From NCBI RefSeq assembly GCF_030646115.1, contig NZ_JAUSMX010000015.1:248001-312000 (forward strand): 64,000 nt of DNA, written 5' to 3'. The notes beneath the pieces were generated by a model that made no database searches, was not told where the DNA came from, and worked only from the letters and a program-made list of their open reading frames with translations. Positions 7,931 through 15,955 of this stretch are shown in pieces; position 1 is the stretch's first letter, and every line of letters starts with the position of its first letter. Origin of the DNA: Fluviicoccus sp. GTDB lineage: Bacteria > Pseudomonadota > Gammaproteobacteria > Pseudomonadales > Moraxellaceae. Made by a program: the position numbers and the translations under genes.

Positions 7931-8087
7931 ACCGGCGTCCGCCTGCCGCGGGCCTTACTTTTGTCTTGGCAAAAGTAAGCAAAACCGCTGTCCTGCGCCA
8001 AACTCGCGCACGGCCTGCTCTCCGTTACACCACCCCGCTTTCCTCTCTCCGCTGTCCGGCACGCTAGCTCAAACAGTGGCTTCGGAC
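7931..8087 (+). repeat. Interspersed repeat, copy 2 (about 157 bp)
   Basis: This matches 2094-2251 (see that entry). The hairpin here is CTTACTTTTGTCTTGGCAAAAGTAAG, whose stem is longer than in copy 1. It lies between aroE and the 3' end of the desaturase gene. The rest of the gene-free stretch 7778-8105 shows no coding potential. Confidence 0.8.
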
Positions 8088-8105
8088 AAAAGACAAAAGC
8101 TGCTT

Positions 8106-9221
8106 TCAGGCTGTCTGTGGTTGTACGCTGATCGCCTTGCCCTTTCCGCTCCACGGAAACGCATATTTGACGATCCGCTTGGTGACCTGGCCGAATTGGG
8201 TGAGCAGCGAACCTTTGTTATACCGGATGCCATAACGGGCACAGATGGCCTGCACTTCCGGGGCAATTTCCGCATAACGGCAGGCAGGAATATCCGGGTA
8301 CAGGTGGTGTTCGATCTGGTGGCTGAGGTTGCCGCTGAGGATGTGGAACAGTTTGCCGCCGGTGAGGTTGGCGGAGCCGCGAATCTGCCGCCAGTACCAG
8401 TGGCCACGGGTTTCGTTGTCGACGCATTCCTTGGGGAAGACTTCAGCATCAGTGGTGAAGTGGCCGCAGAAGATAATGGTGAAAGTCCACAGGTTGCGGA
8501 TGCCGTTGGCGGCGAGGTTGCCCAGCAGCACTGGCAGGAAGAAGGGGCCGGCGAGCAGCGGGAACAGGACGTAGTCCTTGAGCAGCTGGCTGCGGATCTT
8601 CTTTTGCAGGGGGATCCATTGTTCCTTGAGTTCGGCCCAGGACTTCTTGCCGTTGGCGACGCGGCCCAGTTCCAGGTTCTGGATGGCGACACCCCACTGG
8701 AACAGCAGCGCGAAGAGGACGGCGTAAACCGGCTGGAACAGGTACATGGTCTTCCAGCGCTGTTCGGGGAACAGGCGCAGCAGGCCGTAGCCGACGTCGT
8801 CATCCATACCGCGCACGTTGGTGTAGGTGTGGTGGCGGAAGTTGTGGGTGTAGCGCCAGTTGTCGCTGGTGCCGACGATGTCCCATTCGAAGGTCTTGCC
8901 GTTGAAGGCGGGGTCGCGCATCCAGTCGAACTGGCCGTGCATGACATTGTGGCCCAATTCCATGTTGTCGAGGATCTTGGACACGCCCAGCAGCGCGGTT
9001 CCCGCCAGCCAAGCGGGCGGGAAAATACCAGCCATCAGCAGGCCGCGCCCGGCGAGGCCGGTGTAGCGCACCGCCTTGTGGATATTGCGAATGTAGGTGG
9101 CGTCACGTTCGCCGATGTCGGCGAGGACGCGGTCGCGCAGGGCGTCGAGTTCGGCGGCCAGGGCGGTGAGCTGGGCTTCGCTGAGCTGGGAATTCAGGGC
9201 ATATGGCAGGGCGGCGGTCAT
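8106..9221 (-). CDS. Membrane acyl-lipid/acyl-CoA desaturase
   Basis: This 371-aa integral membrane di-iron desaturase inserts a double bond into fatty acyl chains, taking electrons from the ferredoxin reductase encoded just upstream. The three histidine boxes are clear: HNVMH (91-95), HNFRHH (126-131) and HQIEHH (301-306). Hydrophobic segments lie around 60-85 and 160-250. The QxxHH third box places it in the DesA/DesB/linoleoyl-CoA group rather than the soluble acyl-ACP desaturases. It follows the reductase with a 27-bp gap and shares its promoter, which overlaps three 12-bp repeats likely bound by the divergent TetR protein. The regiospecificity (delta-9 most likely) cannot be read from the sequence. 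Confidence 0.93.
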   Translation of the reverse strand: MTAALPYALNSQLSEAQLTALAAELDALRDRVLADIGERDATYIRNIHKAVRYTGLAGRGLLMAGIFPPAWLAGTALLGVSKILDNMELGHNVMHGQFDWMRDPAFNGKTFEWDIVGTSDNWRYTHNFRHHTYTNVRGMDDDVGYGLLRLFPEQRWKTMYLFQPVYAVLFALLFQWGVAIQNLELGRVANGKKSWAELKEQWIPLQKKIRSQLLKDYVLFPLLAGPFFLPVLLGNLAANGIRNLWTFTIIFCGHFTTDAEVFPKECVDNETRGHWYWRQIRGSANLTGGKLFHILSGNLSHQIEHHLYPDIPACRYAEIAPEVQAICARYGIRYNKGSLLTQFGQVTKRIVKYAFPWSGKGKAISVQPQTA

Positions 9222-9248
9222 GGCGGTGTCCGTGTCAATTCAAGAAGG

Positions 9249-10337
9249 TCAGAGGTCGAGCGTCAGGTCGGTTTGCGGGCGACTGATGCACAGGCGCACC
9301 TGGCTGCCTGCTTCGTCCTGCATCTCGCCGGTCAGGCGGTTGCGGCTGCTGCCCGACTGCTGCCGGCAACTGCAGGTATGGCAGATGCCCATGCGGCACC
9401 CCGATTCCGGGCGGATGCCCTGCGCTTCCAGTCCGTCCAGCAGCGTCTGCGCGGAGGACAGGGTGACGGTGCGGGCGCTGCGCGTCAGGGTGACGGTGAC
9501 GGCACGTTCGGTATCGGCCGCAGGATTTTCCGGCAGGGTGAAGGCTTCGGCGGTGAAGCTGCGCACCCGGCCCTGCAGCAGTTGGCGGGCGCTGTCGGCA
9601 AAGCCGAAGGGACCGCAGGCCATGACCTGTTGCGTGGCGAGGGTCGGCAGCTGTGCGGCGAGGAATTCGGTGGAGAGGCGGCCGTTCAATTCGCCCTTCA
9701 GGAGGACGGGTTCACGGGTGAGTATGGTCAACAAGCGGAAACGGCGGTCGCGACCGGCCAACGCCTGCAATTCATTGAGGAAACAGAGGTCGGCGCGGGT
9801 TTGCGCCCAGTAAGCCAGCGTCACGGTCACCGGGGCATCGCCATCCAGCAAAGCACGCGTCAGGCTCATCACCGGGGTGATGCCGCTGCCGGCGGCGAGC
9901 AGCAGGTAATCCCCGGCCGGATGGGCAGGCAGGGTCATCTCGCCAAAGGCCTGACCCAGTTCCAAGATGTCGCCGGGACGGGTGTGCTGGCACAGTTGCG
10001 TGCTGACCTTGCCGCCCTCCTCCTGACACACGGTGATGGCCAGACGGCCGTCGGCGCGGGGGATGTCGCTGAGGCTGTAGCTGCGGGTCAGCCGCGCGCC
10101 GTTCACTTCGACCGTGACATTGACGTGCTGGCCGGGACGGAAGCCCTTGAATAGGCGGTTCGGCTGCAGCAGCAGCGTCACCGTCTCCCGCGCCTCCACA
10201 CGGCGCTCCACCACTTCCGCCCGCACCCGCTCCAGCGACAGCAGGGGATTCAGGCGGCCCGCCCAGAACTCCAGCACCGGGGACGGCAACAGCGGACTAA
10301 GCAGGCGGGCGATGCGGGAAGAGCTTTCGGCAGACAT
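9249..10337 (-). CDS. Ferredoxin reductase with 2Fe-2S domain, desaturase partner
   Basis: This is a paralogue of the reductase at 7-1074: RSYSLSD (FAD), GSGITP (NAD(P)) and the 2Fe-2S cluster CRMGICHTCSC with a distal Cys in RLCISRP. It supplies electrons to the desaturase at 8106-9221, which starts 27 bp downstream. The track start at 10355 is a TTG. I prefer the ATG at 10337 (362 aa), about 26 nt after the predicted transcription start, although no strong Shine-Dalgarno is present. Confidence 0.9.
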   Translation of the reverse strand: MSAESSSRIARLLSPLLPSPVLEFWAGRLNPLLSLERVRAEVVERRVEARETVTLLLQPNRLFKGFRPGQHVNVTVEVNGARLTRSYSLSDIPRADGRLAITVCQEEGGKVSTQLCQHTRPGDILELGQAFGEMTLPAHPAGDYLLLAAGSGITPVMSLTRALLDGDAPVTVTLAYWAQTRADLCFLNELQALAGRDRRFRLLTILTREPVLLKGELNGRLSTEFLAAQLPTLATQQVMACGPFGFADSARQLLQGRVRSFTAEAFTLPENPAADTERAVTVTLTRSARTVTLSSAQTLLDGLEAQGIRPESGCRMGICHTCSCRQQSGSSRNRLTGEMQDEAGSQVRLCISRPQTDLTLDL

Positions 10338-10369
10338 GGCGAATCCGGCAAACAAGGGGAATGCCGGTC

Positions 10370-10408
10370 ATTATACATACTGAAATACATATGTCTATAC
10401 ACTTGTAT
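10370..10408 (-). promoter_or_regulatory. Desaturase operon promoter with three 12-bp operator repeats
   Basis: On the minus strand TAGACA (10397-10392), a 16-bp spacer and TATAAT (10375-10370) form a near-consensus promoter. Three units begin with ATACA at exactly 12-bp steps (10373, 10385, 10397). The last two are inverted repeats of the form ATACA-N2-TGTMT, with ATACACTTGTAT a clean palindrome. They cover the -10, spacer and -35, so a repressor bound there would shut the promoter. The divergent TetR gene is the obvious candidate. Confidence 0.72.
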
Positions 10409-10460
10409 ATTAATTACAGCCACACCTGAAGACGTTTTCGACGCTCCGGTCCGGGCTGTG

Positions 10461-10466
10461 TATAAT
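10461..10466 (+). promoter_or_regulatory. -10 box of the TetR gene
   Basis: A consensus TATAAT lies 40 nt before the ATG at 10506, with a weak -35-like TTCGAC about 18 bp upstream. It falls inside the ORF track's GTG-started version of the gene, which argues for a later start codon. Confidence 0.45.
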
Positions 10467-10505
10467 CAAGCGATGAATCATCACTTTACCCGAAGACAGG
10501 CCAAC

Positions 10506-11198
10506 ATGTCCCAGTCACCGCTAACCCCCTCCGCCGGCACCCCCGAGACTCCTGACGACGCTCCGGCCGAAGTCCATAACGGTCCCGGCCGCCGGGCCGT
10601 GATTTCGCGGGAAGACCTGATCCAGGCGGCGATGAAGCTGGTGGGGCCGAACCGCAGTGTCTCCACCATCAGCCTGCGGGAAGTGGCGCGGGAGGCGGGC
10701 ATTGCCCCGAACAGTTTCTACCGCCATTTCCGCGACACCGACGAACTGGCGATTGCCCTGATTGATCTGGCGGGCAGTTCGTTGCGGCAGATCATTGGTG
10801 AGGTACGACGCCGTGCCAACCGCGAAAGCAGCGTGACGCGCTTGTCGGTGGAAGTGTTCATGGAGCAGCTAACCGCCGACGAAGGCTTCCTGTCGTTGCT
10901 GCTGCGCGAGGGGCCGGTGGGCTCCACGGCATTCAAGCAGGCGGTGGAACGGCAACTACATTATTTTGAAGAAGAGTTGAAGGAAGATCTGGTGCGCCTG
11001 TCAGCGCTGCACGGGCGTTCGCTGTTCGAGCCGGGACTGGCGGCAAAGGCCATAACCCGGCTGGTCTTCACCATGGGCGCCACGGCGCTGGATATTCCGA
11101 AAGAGCGTCATCCGGAGGTGATCGACCAGACGGCGACCATGGTGCGGATGATCCTGGTGGGGGCGGAAACGATGGTGCTGCGGAAGGACAAGGACTAA
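10506..11198 (+). CDS. TetR-family repressor, DesT/FabR-like (second copy)
   Basis: This TetR regulator of about 230 aa is divergent from the reductase/desaturase operon. Its recognition region SLREVAREAGIAPNSFYRHFRDTDELAIALIDLAGSSLR is typical of FabR/DesT, so it should sense long-chain acyl-CoA and repress the desaturase. The ORF opens at a GTG at 10458, but a TATAAT box overlaps that site. Starts at 10473 and 10506 are possible; I choose 10506, which has GACAGG upstream. The first 35 or so residues form a Pro/Ala-rich low-complexity leader. Confidence 0.88.
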   Translation: MSQSPLTPSAGTPETPDDAPAEVHNGPGRRAVISREDLIQAAMKLVGPNRSVSTISLREVAREAGIAPNSFYRHFRDTDELAIALIDLAGSSLRQIIGEVRRRANRESSVTRLSVEVFMEQLTADEGFLSLLLREGPVGSTAFKQAVERQLHYFEEELKEDLVRLSALHGRSLFEPGLAAKAITRLVFTMGATALDIPKERHPEVIDQTATMVRMILVGAETMVLRKDKD

Positions 11199-11220
11199 AC
11201 CGCCCTTCCCTCCCTGCCAT

Positions 11221-11781
11221 TCAAAACTCGTTGCGGATGGCCCGGTAGCCGTGCACCAGATCCAGATTCACCCGCGCCACGCTCTCGGAAAAATCGTGGG
11301 CGTGGTTGGTGACCGGTTGCAGGGTTGAGGTATCCGACTCATGGTTCACCTTGTGGCAGGACGGCACATACACCCCCGGCGGAATCTCCCGGCTGTCGAT
11401 GACGCAGTTGTGCCGCACCACCGCATAGTCCTGCACTGTCGCGTTGTACACCACCGAATTGAAACCGATGAAGACATGGCTGCCGATCCAGCACGGCCCG
11501 TGGATGATCGAACGGTGGGCAATCGACGTATGTTCCCCAATCACCACCAGCCCGCCCGCCTTGGAGTGAATCACCACCCCGTCCTGGATGTTGGAATGCG
11601 CGCCAATCACGATTGGCTCCATATCCCCGCGCTCATTGACCTCGTCTGCGCGGATCACCGCATAGGGGCCGATGAAGACGTTCTCATGGACAATCACCTG
11701 ACCGATCAGGATGGCTGTCGGGTCGACAAAGGCGCTTTCATGCACCACCGGAATGTCACCGCGCGGATTACGCCGGATCAT
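11221..11781 (-). CDS. Gamma-carbonic-anhydrase-like hexapeptide-repeat protein
   Basis: This 186-aa left-handed beta-helix protein contains repeated hexapeptides (SNIQDGVVIHS, HTSIAHRSIIHG, SHVFIGFNSVVYNA). His residues are positioned as in the zinc site of gamma carbonic anhydrases, and VIRAD is present in the N-terminal part. It may be a carbonic anhydrase or a related zinc protein. It starts 5 bp after the RIC gene ends, so it belongs to the same transcript at the tail of the nar cluster. Confidence 0.8.
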   Translation of the reverse strand: MIRRNPRGDIPVVHESAFVDPTAILIGQVIVHENVFIGPYAVIRADEVNERGDMEPIVIGAHSNIQDGVVIHSKAGGLVVIGEHTSIAHRSIIHGPCWIGSHVFIGFNSVVYNATVQDYAVVRHNCVIDSREIPPGVYVPSCHKVNHESDTSTLQPVTNHAHDFSESVARVNLDLVHGYRAIRNEF

Positions 11782-11786
11782 GGGAT

Positions 11787-12449
11787 TTACCCCGCTCGTA
11801 CCCGTGGGAACAGCACGTTGTTTTCCAGATGGATGTGCTCCATCAGGTCGTCAATGAAGGCTTTGGCGCCGCTGTAGAGCGCCCGCCAGGTATTGCAGGC
11901 ATCGGCGGGCGGCACACCGTTGTGGATGGCGGCGCGCAGGCGGTCCAGACGACGGCCGTGTTCCTCGTGCTCGCACTCCATGGCGCCCATCGCCATTTCC
12001 GGGTTGGGGCCGCGCCCGGTCATGATCATCGGGAACAACACGCATTCTTCCTTCTGCATGTGCAGCTCCAATTCTTCCCGCATTTCCTTGAGCATGGCCG
12101 GAAGTCCGTCCGGGCAATCGGCGCGGTCGCCGTGCACCGACTCCACGCGCTGTGCCAGCCGGATCAGTTCCGGCAGTTGCTCGCGGTGGCGCTCGTGGAA
12201 ATCGCGATAGATATGGTCGATCAGTACCGACAGGTCGACGGTATTCCAGTCCTTCTCCGCCAGTGGGTCTTTTTCCAGCGCAATCAGGTCGCGGACGATC
12301 ATCGCGCCGTCCAGCTGTTTCTTCTGCACCAGTTGCTGCAGCGAATTCCTGCCGCCGCAGCAGAAGTCGATGCCGTATTTCTGGAAGACTCCGGTGGCGC
12401 CCGGCACTTGGGCGGCGATGTGGCCGACCGGGGAATTCAGGTAATCCAT
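11787..12449 (-). CDS. Iron-sulfur cluster repair di-iron protein (RIC/ScdA/YtfE/DnrN)
   Basis: This protein repairs iron-sulfur clusters damaged by nitric oxide or oxidants. The N-terminal ScdA domain shows GIDFCCGG. The remainder is a hemerythrin-like helical bundle with spaced His/Glu ligands (HIYRDFHERHREQLPEL, HMQKEECVLFP, ECEHEEHGRRLDRL, HIHLENNVLFP). The ORF opens at 12479, but the ATG at 12449 (220 aa) has an ideal GGAGG upstream. Its place directly downstream of nitrate reductase genes fits protection against nitrosative stress from nitrite. Confidence 0.93.
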   Translation of the reverse strand: MDYLNSPVGHIAAQVPGATGVFQKYGIDFCCGGRNSLQQLVQKKQLDGAMIVRDLIALEKDPLAEKDWNTVDLSVLIDHIYRDFHERHREQLPELIRLAQRVESVHGDRADCPDGLPAMLKEMREELELHMQKEECVLFPMIMTGRGPNPEMAMGAMECEHEEHGRRLDRLRAAIHNGVPPADACNTWRALYSGAKAFIDDLMEHIHLENNVLFPRVRAG

Positions 12450-12475
12450 GGGAACCTCCGTTAATTGAGAGTTCA

Positions 12476-12937
12476 TCAATTCATGCTGATAACCGGCAGC
12501 CAGGTCTTGCCCATCTGGATGCCGCGGATGTTGCTGCCCGCCACCAACTTTTGAAGGTAGACGGTGACGGCCTGACGGCAGGATCGTGCTTCCAGCTCGC
12601 CGCGAATGATCAGCGCGACATCGTCATAAGGCAAGGTTTGGCCGTCCGGGCCCAGCAGCCGGTGCGCTTGCGCAGCATAGAATTCGCGACAGGCCTCTTC
12701 ACCCGGCGCGTCGACGCGGATCACCCGCGCCAGCAGGCTGTCGATCAGCTCGGCTTCATCGTTGTCGATCTGCGCGACGGCTTCGCGATGCGCCTCCTGC
12801 AACAGCAATTCGCGCAGCACCAGCGCCTCGGCGGCGCGCTGCCAGGCTTCCTGGCGGCTTTGCGCGGGATGGTACTGCATTTCCTGGCCGATAACGGCTT
12901 CAGGGATTTCTTTGTGGTTGACGATGACGGGGGTCAT
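12476..12937 (-). CDS. NifM/SurA-like protein lacking the parvulin domain
   Basis: This 153-aa protein has the N-terminal pattern of the peptidyl-prolyl isomerases often found after narI: VNHKEIPEAVIGQEMQYHPA, ALVLRELLLQEA. It also has their C-terminal tail (RQAVTVYLQKLVAGSNIRGIQM). The roughly 100-residue parvulin catalytic domain expected between them is missing; EACREFYAAQAHRLL runs almost directly into the tail. It may retain a chaperone role in nitrate reductase maturation. The gene lies between an inverted repeat element and the RIC gene. Confidence 0.7.
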   Translation of the reverse strand: MTPVIVNHKEIPEAVIGQEMQYHPAQSRQEAWQRAAEALVLRELLLQEAHREAVAQIDNDEAELIDSLLARVIRVDAPGEEACREFYAAQAHRLLGPDGQTLPYDDVALIIRGELEARSCRQAVTVYLQKLVAGSNIRGIQMGKTWLPVISMN

Positions 12938-12958
12938 GGGGTTTCTCCTGCTTTTGGT

Positions 12959-13081
12959 CCCCTCTCCCCCTGTGGGAGAGGGTTAGGGAGAGGGGTGCGG
13001 AAAGTCGCTCGAACACACCGGCAGCTCAAGAGCGACCGCCGTACCCCTCTCCCCGGCCCTCTCCCACAAGGGGAGAGGGAG
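12959..13081. repeat. Inverted pair of CTCTCCC repeats between narI and the next gene
   Basis: Copy A (12959-13017) and copy B (13041-13081, reverse orientation) of the element seen at 7853-7911 face each other. They can form a long, GC-rich stem-loop in the transcript. It starts 7 bp beyond the narI stop and ends before the start of the NifM/SurA-like gene, so it may attenuate transcription or protect the upstream narGHJI mRNA. Confidence 0.75.
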
Positions 13082-13087
13082 TTTCAA

Positions 13088-13792
13088 TTACCGCGCATTC
13101 CGACTGCGCACAATCTGATACCCCGGCCGCAGCAGATACCACACCGGCGCGCTGATGACATGCACCAGCCGGGTGAACGGCGCCACCACGAACAGCGACA
13201 GGCCCAGCCAGATATGCACCTTGAAGATGATGCTTTCTTCCAGAATGAAATCAGCAGCGCCGCTGCGGAAGGTGACGATGTGCTGCGCCCATTCCGCCAG
13301 CTTCATCATGCTGCTGCCGTCCATGTGCTGCGCGGAAACAAAGATGGTGCTGAGGCCGAGCGTGACCTGGATGAACAGCATCCACAGCACCAGCCAGTCG
13401 CTGAAACGGGTGTGGGCGCGCAAGCGCGGGCTGTTCAGGCGGCGGGTAATCAGCAGGTACAGGCCGATGAAGCACAGCGTGCCGAAGATGCCGCCCGCGA
13501 CCATCGCCAGCAGCTGCTTGTTCTCGACGCTGATCACCTGCACGTACAACGCATGCGGGGTGAGCAGGCCGACCAGATGGCCGACGATGATCAGCAGCAC
13601 GCCGATGTGGAACAGGTTGCTGCCCAGCCGCAGGCTGCTGCGGTCCAGCAACTGGGAGGAACTGGCCTTCCAGCTATACTGCTCGCGGTCGAAGCGGATG
13701 ACGCAGCCGATGATGAACACCGCGAAGGCGATGTAGGGATAAATGCCGAACAGCAGGGTGTTCAGCCAGTTTGCCATGGAATCCATAATCAT
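13088..13792 (-). CDS. narI: Respiratory nitrate reductase, gamma subunit (cytochrome b)
   Basis: This is the membrane di-heme cytochrome b that oxidises quinol and passes electrons to NarH. The 234-aa length is near the family norm (E. coli 225). The N-terminus NTLLFGIYPYIAFAVFIIGCVIRFDREQYSWK is diagnostic. Five hydrophobic segments and membrane histidines (for example HIGVLLIIVGHLVG and KVHIWLGLSLFVVAPFTRLVH) fit the heme ligands. It is the last structural gene of narGHJI, 10 bp after narJ. Two ATG codons close together (13792 and 13786) could serve as start. Confidence 0.96.
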   Translation of the reverse strand: MIMDSMANWLNTLLFGIYPYIAFAVFIIGCVIRFDREQYSWKASSSQLLDRSSLRLGSNLFHIGVLLIIVGHLVGLLTPHALYVQVISVENKQLLAMVAGGIFGTLCFIGLYLLITRRLNSPRLRAHTRFSDWLVLWMLFIQVTLGLSTIFVSAQHMDGSSMMKLAEWAQHIVTFRSGAADFILEESIIFKVHIWLGLSLFVVAPFTRLVHVISAPVWYLLRPGYQIVRSRNAR

Positions 13793-13801
13793 ATCCTCGT
13801 A

Positions 13802-14434
13802 TCAGGGCCGGCCGGCGGCGCTGCTGCAGGGGGCGGTGTTGTCCAGGAAGCGGACTTCAGCGTCCTGCCAGGCGGCGTCAATGTCTTCTTCCTGCGCCGG
13901 TTCGCTGGCGATCAGCGGGCGCACGCCCACCAGTTCTTCCAGTGCGGAAAACACCAGGCCATAGGCGGAGTCGTGATTGCGCAAGCGAGCGCCCAGCGCC
14001 TGAATGACGTGAAGCGGCTCCTTGAGCAACGCCATCGCTTCGTCCAGCGGCAGCACCGACAGGAACTCCAGGAACATCGGCAGATAGTCCGGCAGCTCGT
14101 GGCCATCGGTCAGTTCCAGGCCGTGCTTGGCGTAGACGTTGATCAGGTCGACCATGGCCGGGCCGCGGTCGCGTGATTCGCCGTGCACATGTTCAAACAA
14201 GTGCAGCGACAACGAACGGGTGCGGTCGAACAGGTTGACGTAGGTCTCCTGCACATCCCAGCCGTCACCGGCCTGGATGTCCTGGGCAAAACCCAGCAGG
14301 GCGCGGCGGGTGCCTTCCGACAGGCTGCGCTCTTCGCGCAGCACGTCGATCACGGCGGTCAGCTCCTTGCGCATCGCGTCATCGGGATACATCAGCAGGT
14401 GGCTGAGCGCCCGGAAAGTCAGCGGATTACTCAT
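13802..14434 (-). CDS. narJ: Nitrate reductase molybdenum-cofactor assembly chaperone
   Basis: NarJ is the system-specific chaperone that binds the NarG N-terminus and allows cofactor insertion. The ORF track runs to 14677 because the frame stays open through narH, but the true start is the ATG at 14434 (MSNPLTFRALSHLLMYPDD, 210 aa). It overlaps the narH stop by 8 bp, so the two are translationally coupled. Family features include the all-helical sequence and ETYVNLFDRTRSLSLHLFEHVHGESRDRGPAMVDL. Confidence 0.95.
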   Translation of the reverse strand: MSNPLTFRALSHLLMYPDDAMRKELTAVIDVLREERSLSEGTRRALLGFAQDIQAGDGWDVQETYVNLFDRTRSLSLHLFEHVHGESRDRGPAMVDLINVYAKHGLELTDGHELPDYLPMFLEFLSVLPLDEAMALLKEPLHVIQALGARLRNHDSAYGLVFSALEELVGVRPLIASEPAQEEDIDAAWQDAEVRFLDNTAPCSSAAGRP

Positions 14435-15950
14435 GAGTGCCTCCCCACAGGTTGGGCTTGCGTTGCTTGCCGAACAGATCGGCGTCGTTGTCGCCGTTGG
14501 AGCAGCCGTTGCCGAAGGTGAAACCGCAACCGGAACGCACATCAAAGGCGCGGCCGGCGTATTCGCGGTGGGCGCTGGGGATGACGTAGCGGTCTTCGTA
14601 GTTGGCAATGGCCATGTAGCGGTACATCTCTTCCACCGTGGCGGCGTTGATGCCGGTCTGTTTGAGGACGGCGACATTGCCCTCCCCGTGCAGTTGCTGC
14701 TCGCGCTTGTAGACGCGCATCGCCAGCATCCGCTCCAGCGCCAGCTTCACCGGCGCTTCGTTGCCGCCGGTCAGCAGGTTGGCCAGGTAACGCAGCGGAA
14801 TGCGCAGCGAGTTGACGTCGGGGATGACGCCGTTGCTGCCCATCTGGCCCTTGGCGTGGGCGTTCTGGATCGGCGACAGCGGCGGGATGTACCAGACCAT
14901 CGGCAGCGTGCGGTATTCCGGGTGCAGCGGGAAGGCGATCTTCCACTCCATCGCCATCTTGTAGACGGGCGAACGGCGTGCGGCCTCCATCCACGAATCG
15001 GGAATGCCTTCCTTGCGGGCGGCTTCGATCACGGCGGGGTCGTTGGGGTTGAGGAAGATGTCCAGCTGCGCCTGATAGAGGTCGCCGTCGTTTTCGACGC
15101 TGGCGGCCTGTTCGATGCGGTCGGCGTCATACAACAGCACGCCGAGGTAGCGGATGCGGCCGACACAGGTTTCCGAGCAGACGGTGGGTTCGCCCATTTC
15201 GATGCGCGGGTAGCAGAACACGCACTTCTCCGACTTGCCGGACTCCCAGTTGAAGTAGATCTTCTTGTAGGGACAGGCGGAAACGCACATGCGCCAGCCG
15301 CGGCACTTGTCCTGGTCGATGAGGACGATACCGTCTTCCTCGCGCTTGTAGATGGCGCCGCTGGGACAGGCAGCCACGCAGGCGGGGTTGAGGCAGTGCT
15401 CGCACAGGCGCGGCAGGTACATCATGAAGGTGTTTTCGAACTGGCCGTAGATGTCCTTTTCGACGGCTTCGAAGTTGTAGTCCTTGCTGCGCTTGCTGAA
15501 TTCGCCGCCGAGGATTTCTTCCCAGTTCGGGCCTTTCTCGATCTTTTCCATCACCTTGCCGGTGATGACCGACACCGGACGGGCGGTCGGGGTCACTTTC
15601 GAGGTCGGCGCATTCTGCAAATGCGTGTAGTCGAAGGTGAACGGCTCGTAGTAGTCGTCGATGGTGGGCAGGTCATGGTTGGCGAAGATGTTGGCAAGGA
15701 TGCGCCACTTCGCCCCGAGCTTGGGCCGGATGCTGCCGTTGGCCAGCCGTTCCCAGCCGCCGTTCCAGCGTTCCTGGTTTTCCCAGTCGTCGGGATAGCC
15801 GATGCCGGGCTTGGTTTCGACGTTGTTGAACCACGCGTATTCCATGCCCTGCCGCGACGTCCAGACGTTCTTGCAGGTGACGGAGCAGGTGTGGCAGCCG
15901 ATGCATTTGTCCAGGTTGAGGACCATGCCGATTTGTGCGCGTATTTTCAT
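14427..15950 (-). CDS. narH: Respiratory nitrate reductase, beta subunit (iron-sulfur)
   Basis: NarH carries four iron-sulfur clusters that connect NarI to NarG. Cysteine groups are visible at CIGCHTCSVTC (N-terminus), CEHCLNPACVAACPSGA, CRGWRMCVSACPYKK (Trp in place of one Cys, as expected for the 3Fe-4S cluster) and CVFCYPRIEMGEPTVCSETC. I start at the ATG at 15950 (507 aa; E. coli 512), which has AGGAG upstream. The longer track ORF begins inside narG. Confidence 0.97.
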   Translation of the reverse strand: MKIRAQIGMVLNLDKCIGCHTCSVTCKNVWTSRQGMEYAWFNNVETKPGIGYPDDWENQERWNGGWERLANGSIRPKLGAKWRILANIFANHDLPTIDDYYEPFTFDYTHLQNAPTSKVTPTARPVSVITGKVMEKIEKGPNWEEILGGEFSKRSKDYNFEAVEKDIYGQFENTFMMYLPRLCEHCLNPACVAACPSGAIYKREEDGIVLIDQDKCRGWRMCVSACPYKKIYFNWESGKSEKCVFCYPRIEMGEPTVCSETCVGRIRYLGVLLYDADRIEQAASVENDGDLYQAQLDIFLNPNDPAVIEAARKEGIPDSWMEAARRSPVYKMAMEWKIAFPLHPEYRTLPMVWYIPPLSPIQNAHAKGQMGSNGVIPDVNSLRIPLRYLANLLTGGNEAPVKLALERMLAMRVYKREQQLHGEGNVAVLKQTGINAATVEEMYRYMAIANYEDRYVIPSAHREYAGRAFDVRSGCGFTFGNGCSNGDNDADLFGKQRKPNLWGGTHE

Positions 15951-15955
15951 GGTGT

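Noticed and set aside
8076-10154. 692-aa plus-strand ORF
   Set aside because: It lies opposite the desaturase and reductase genes, whose histidine boxes and cysteine clusters are clear. Its composition is that of an antisense shadow.
7853-13081. CTCTCCC repeats as a CRISPR array
   Set aside because: Copies are few, palindromic, variably oriented and not separated by regular spacers, and no cas genes are present.
12152-14176. 674-aa plus-strand ORF
   Set aside because: It runs antisense across narJ, narI, the inverted repeat and two further genes, so it cannot be a real gene.
14435-14677. N-terminal extension of the narJ ORF
   Set aside because: It reads through narH in another frame. NarJ similarity starts at the 14434 ATG, which overlaps the narH stop.
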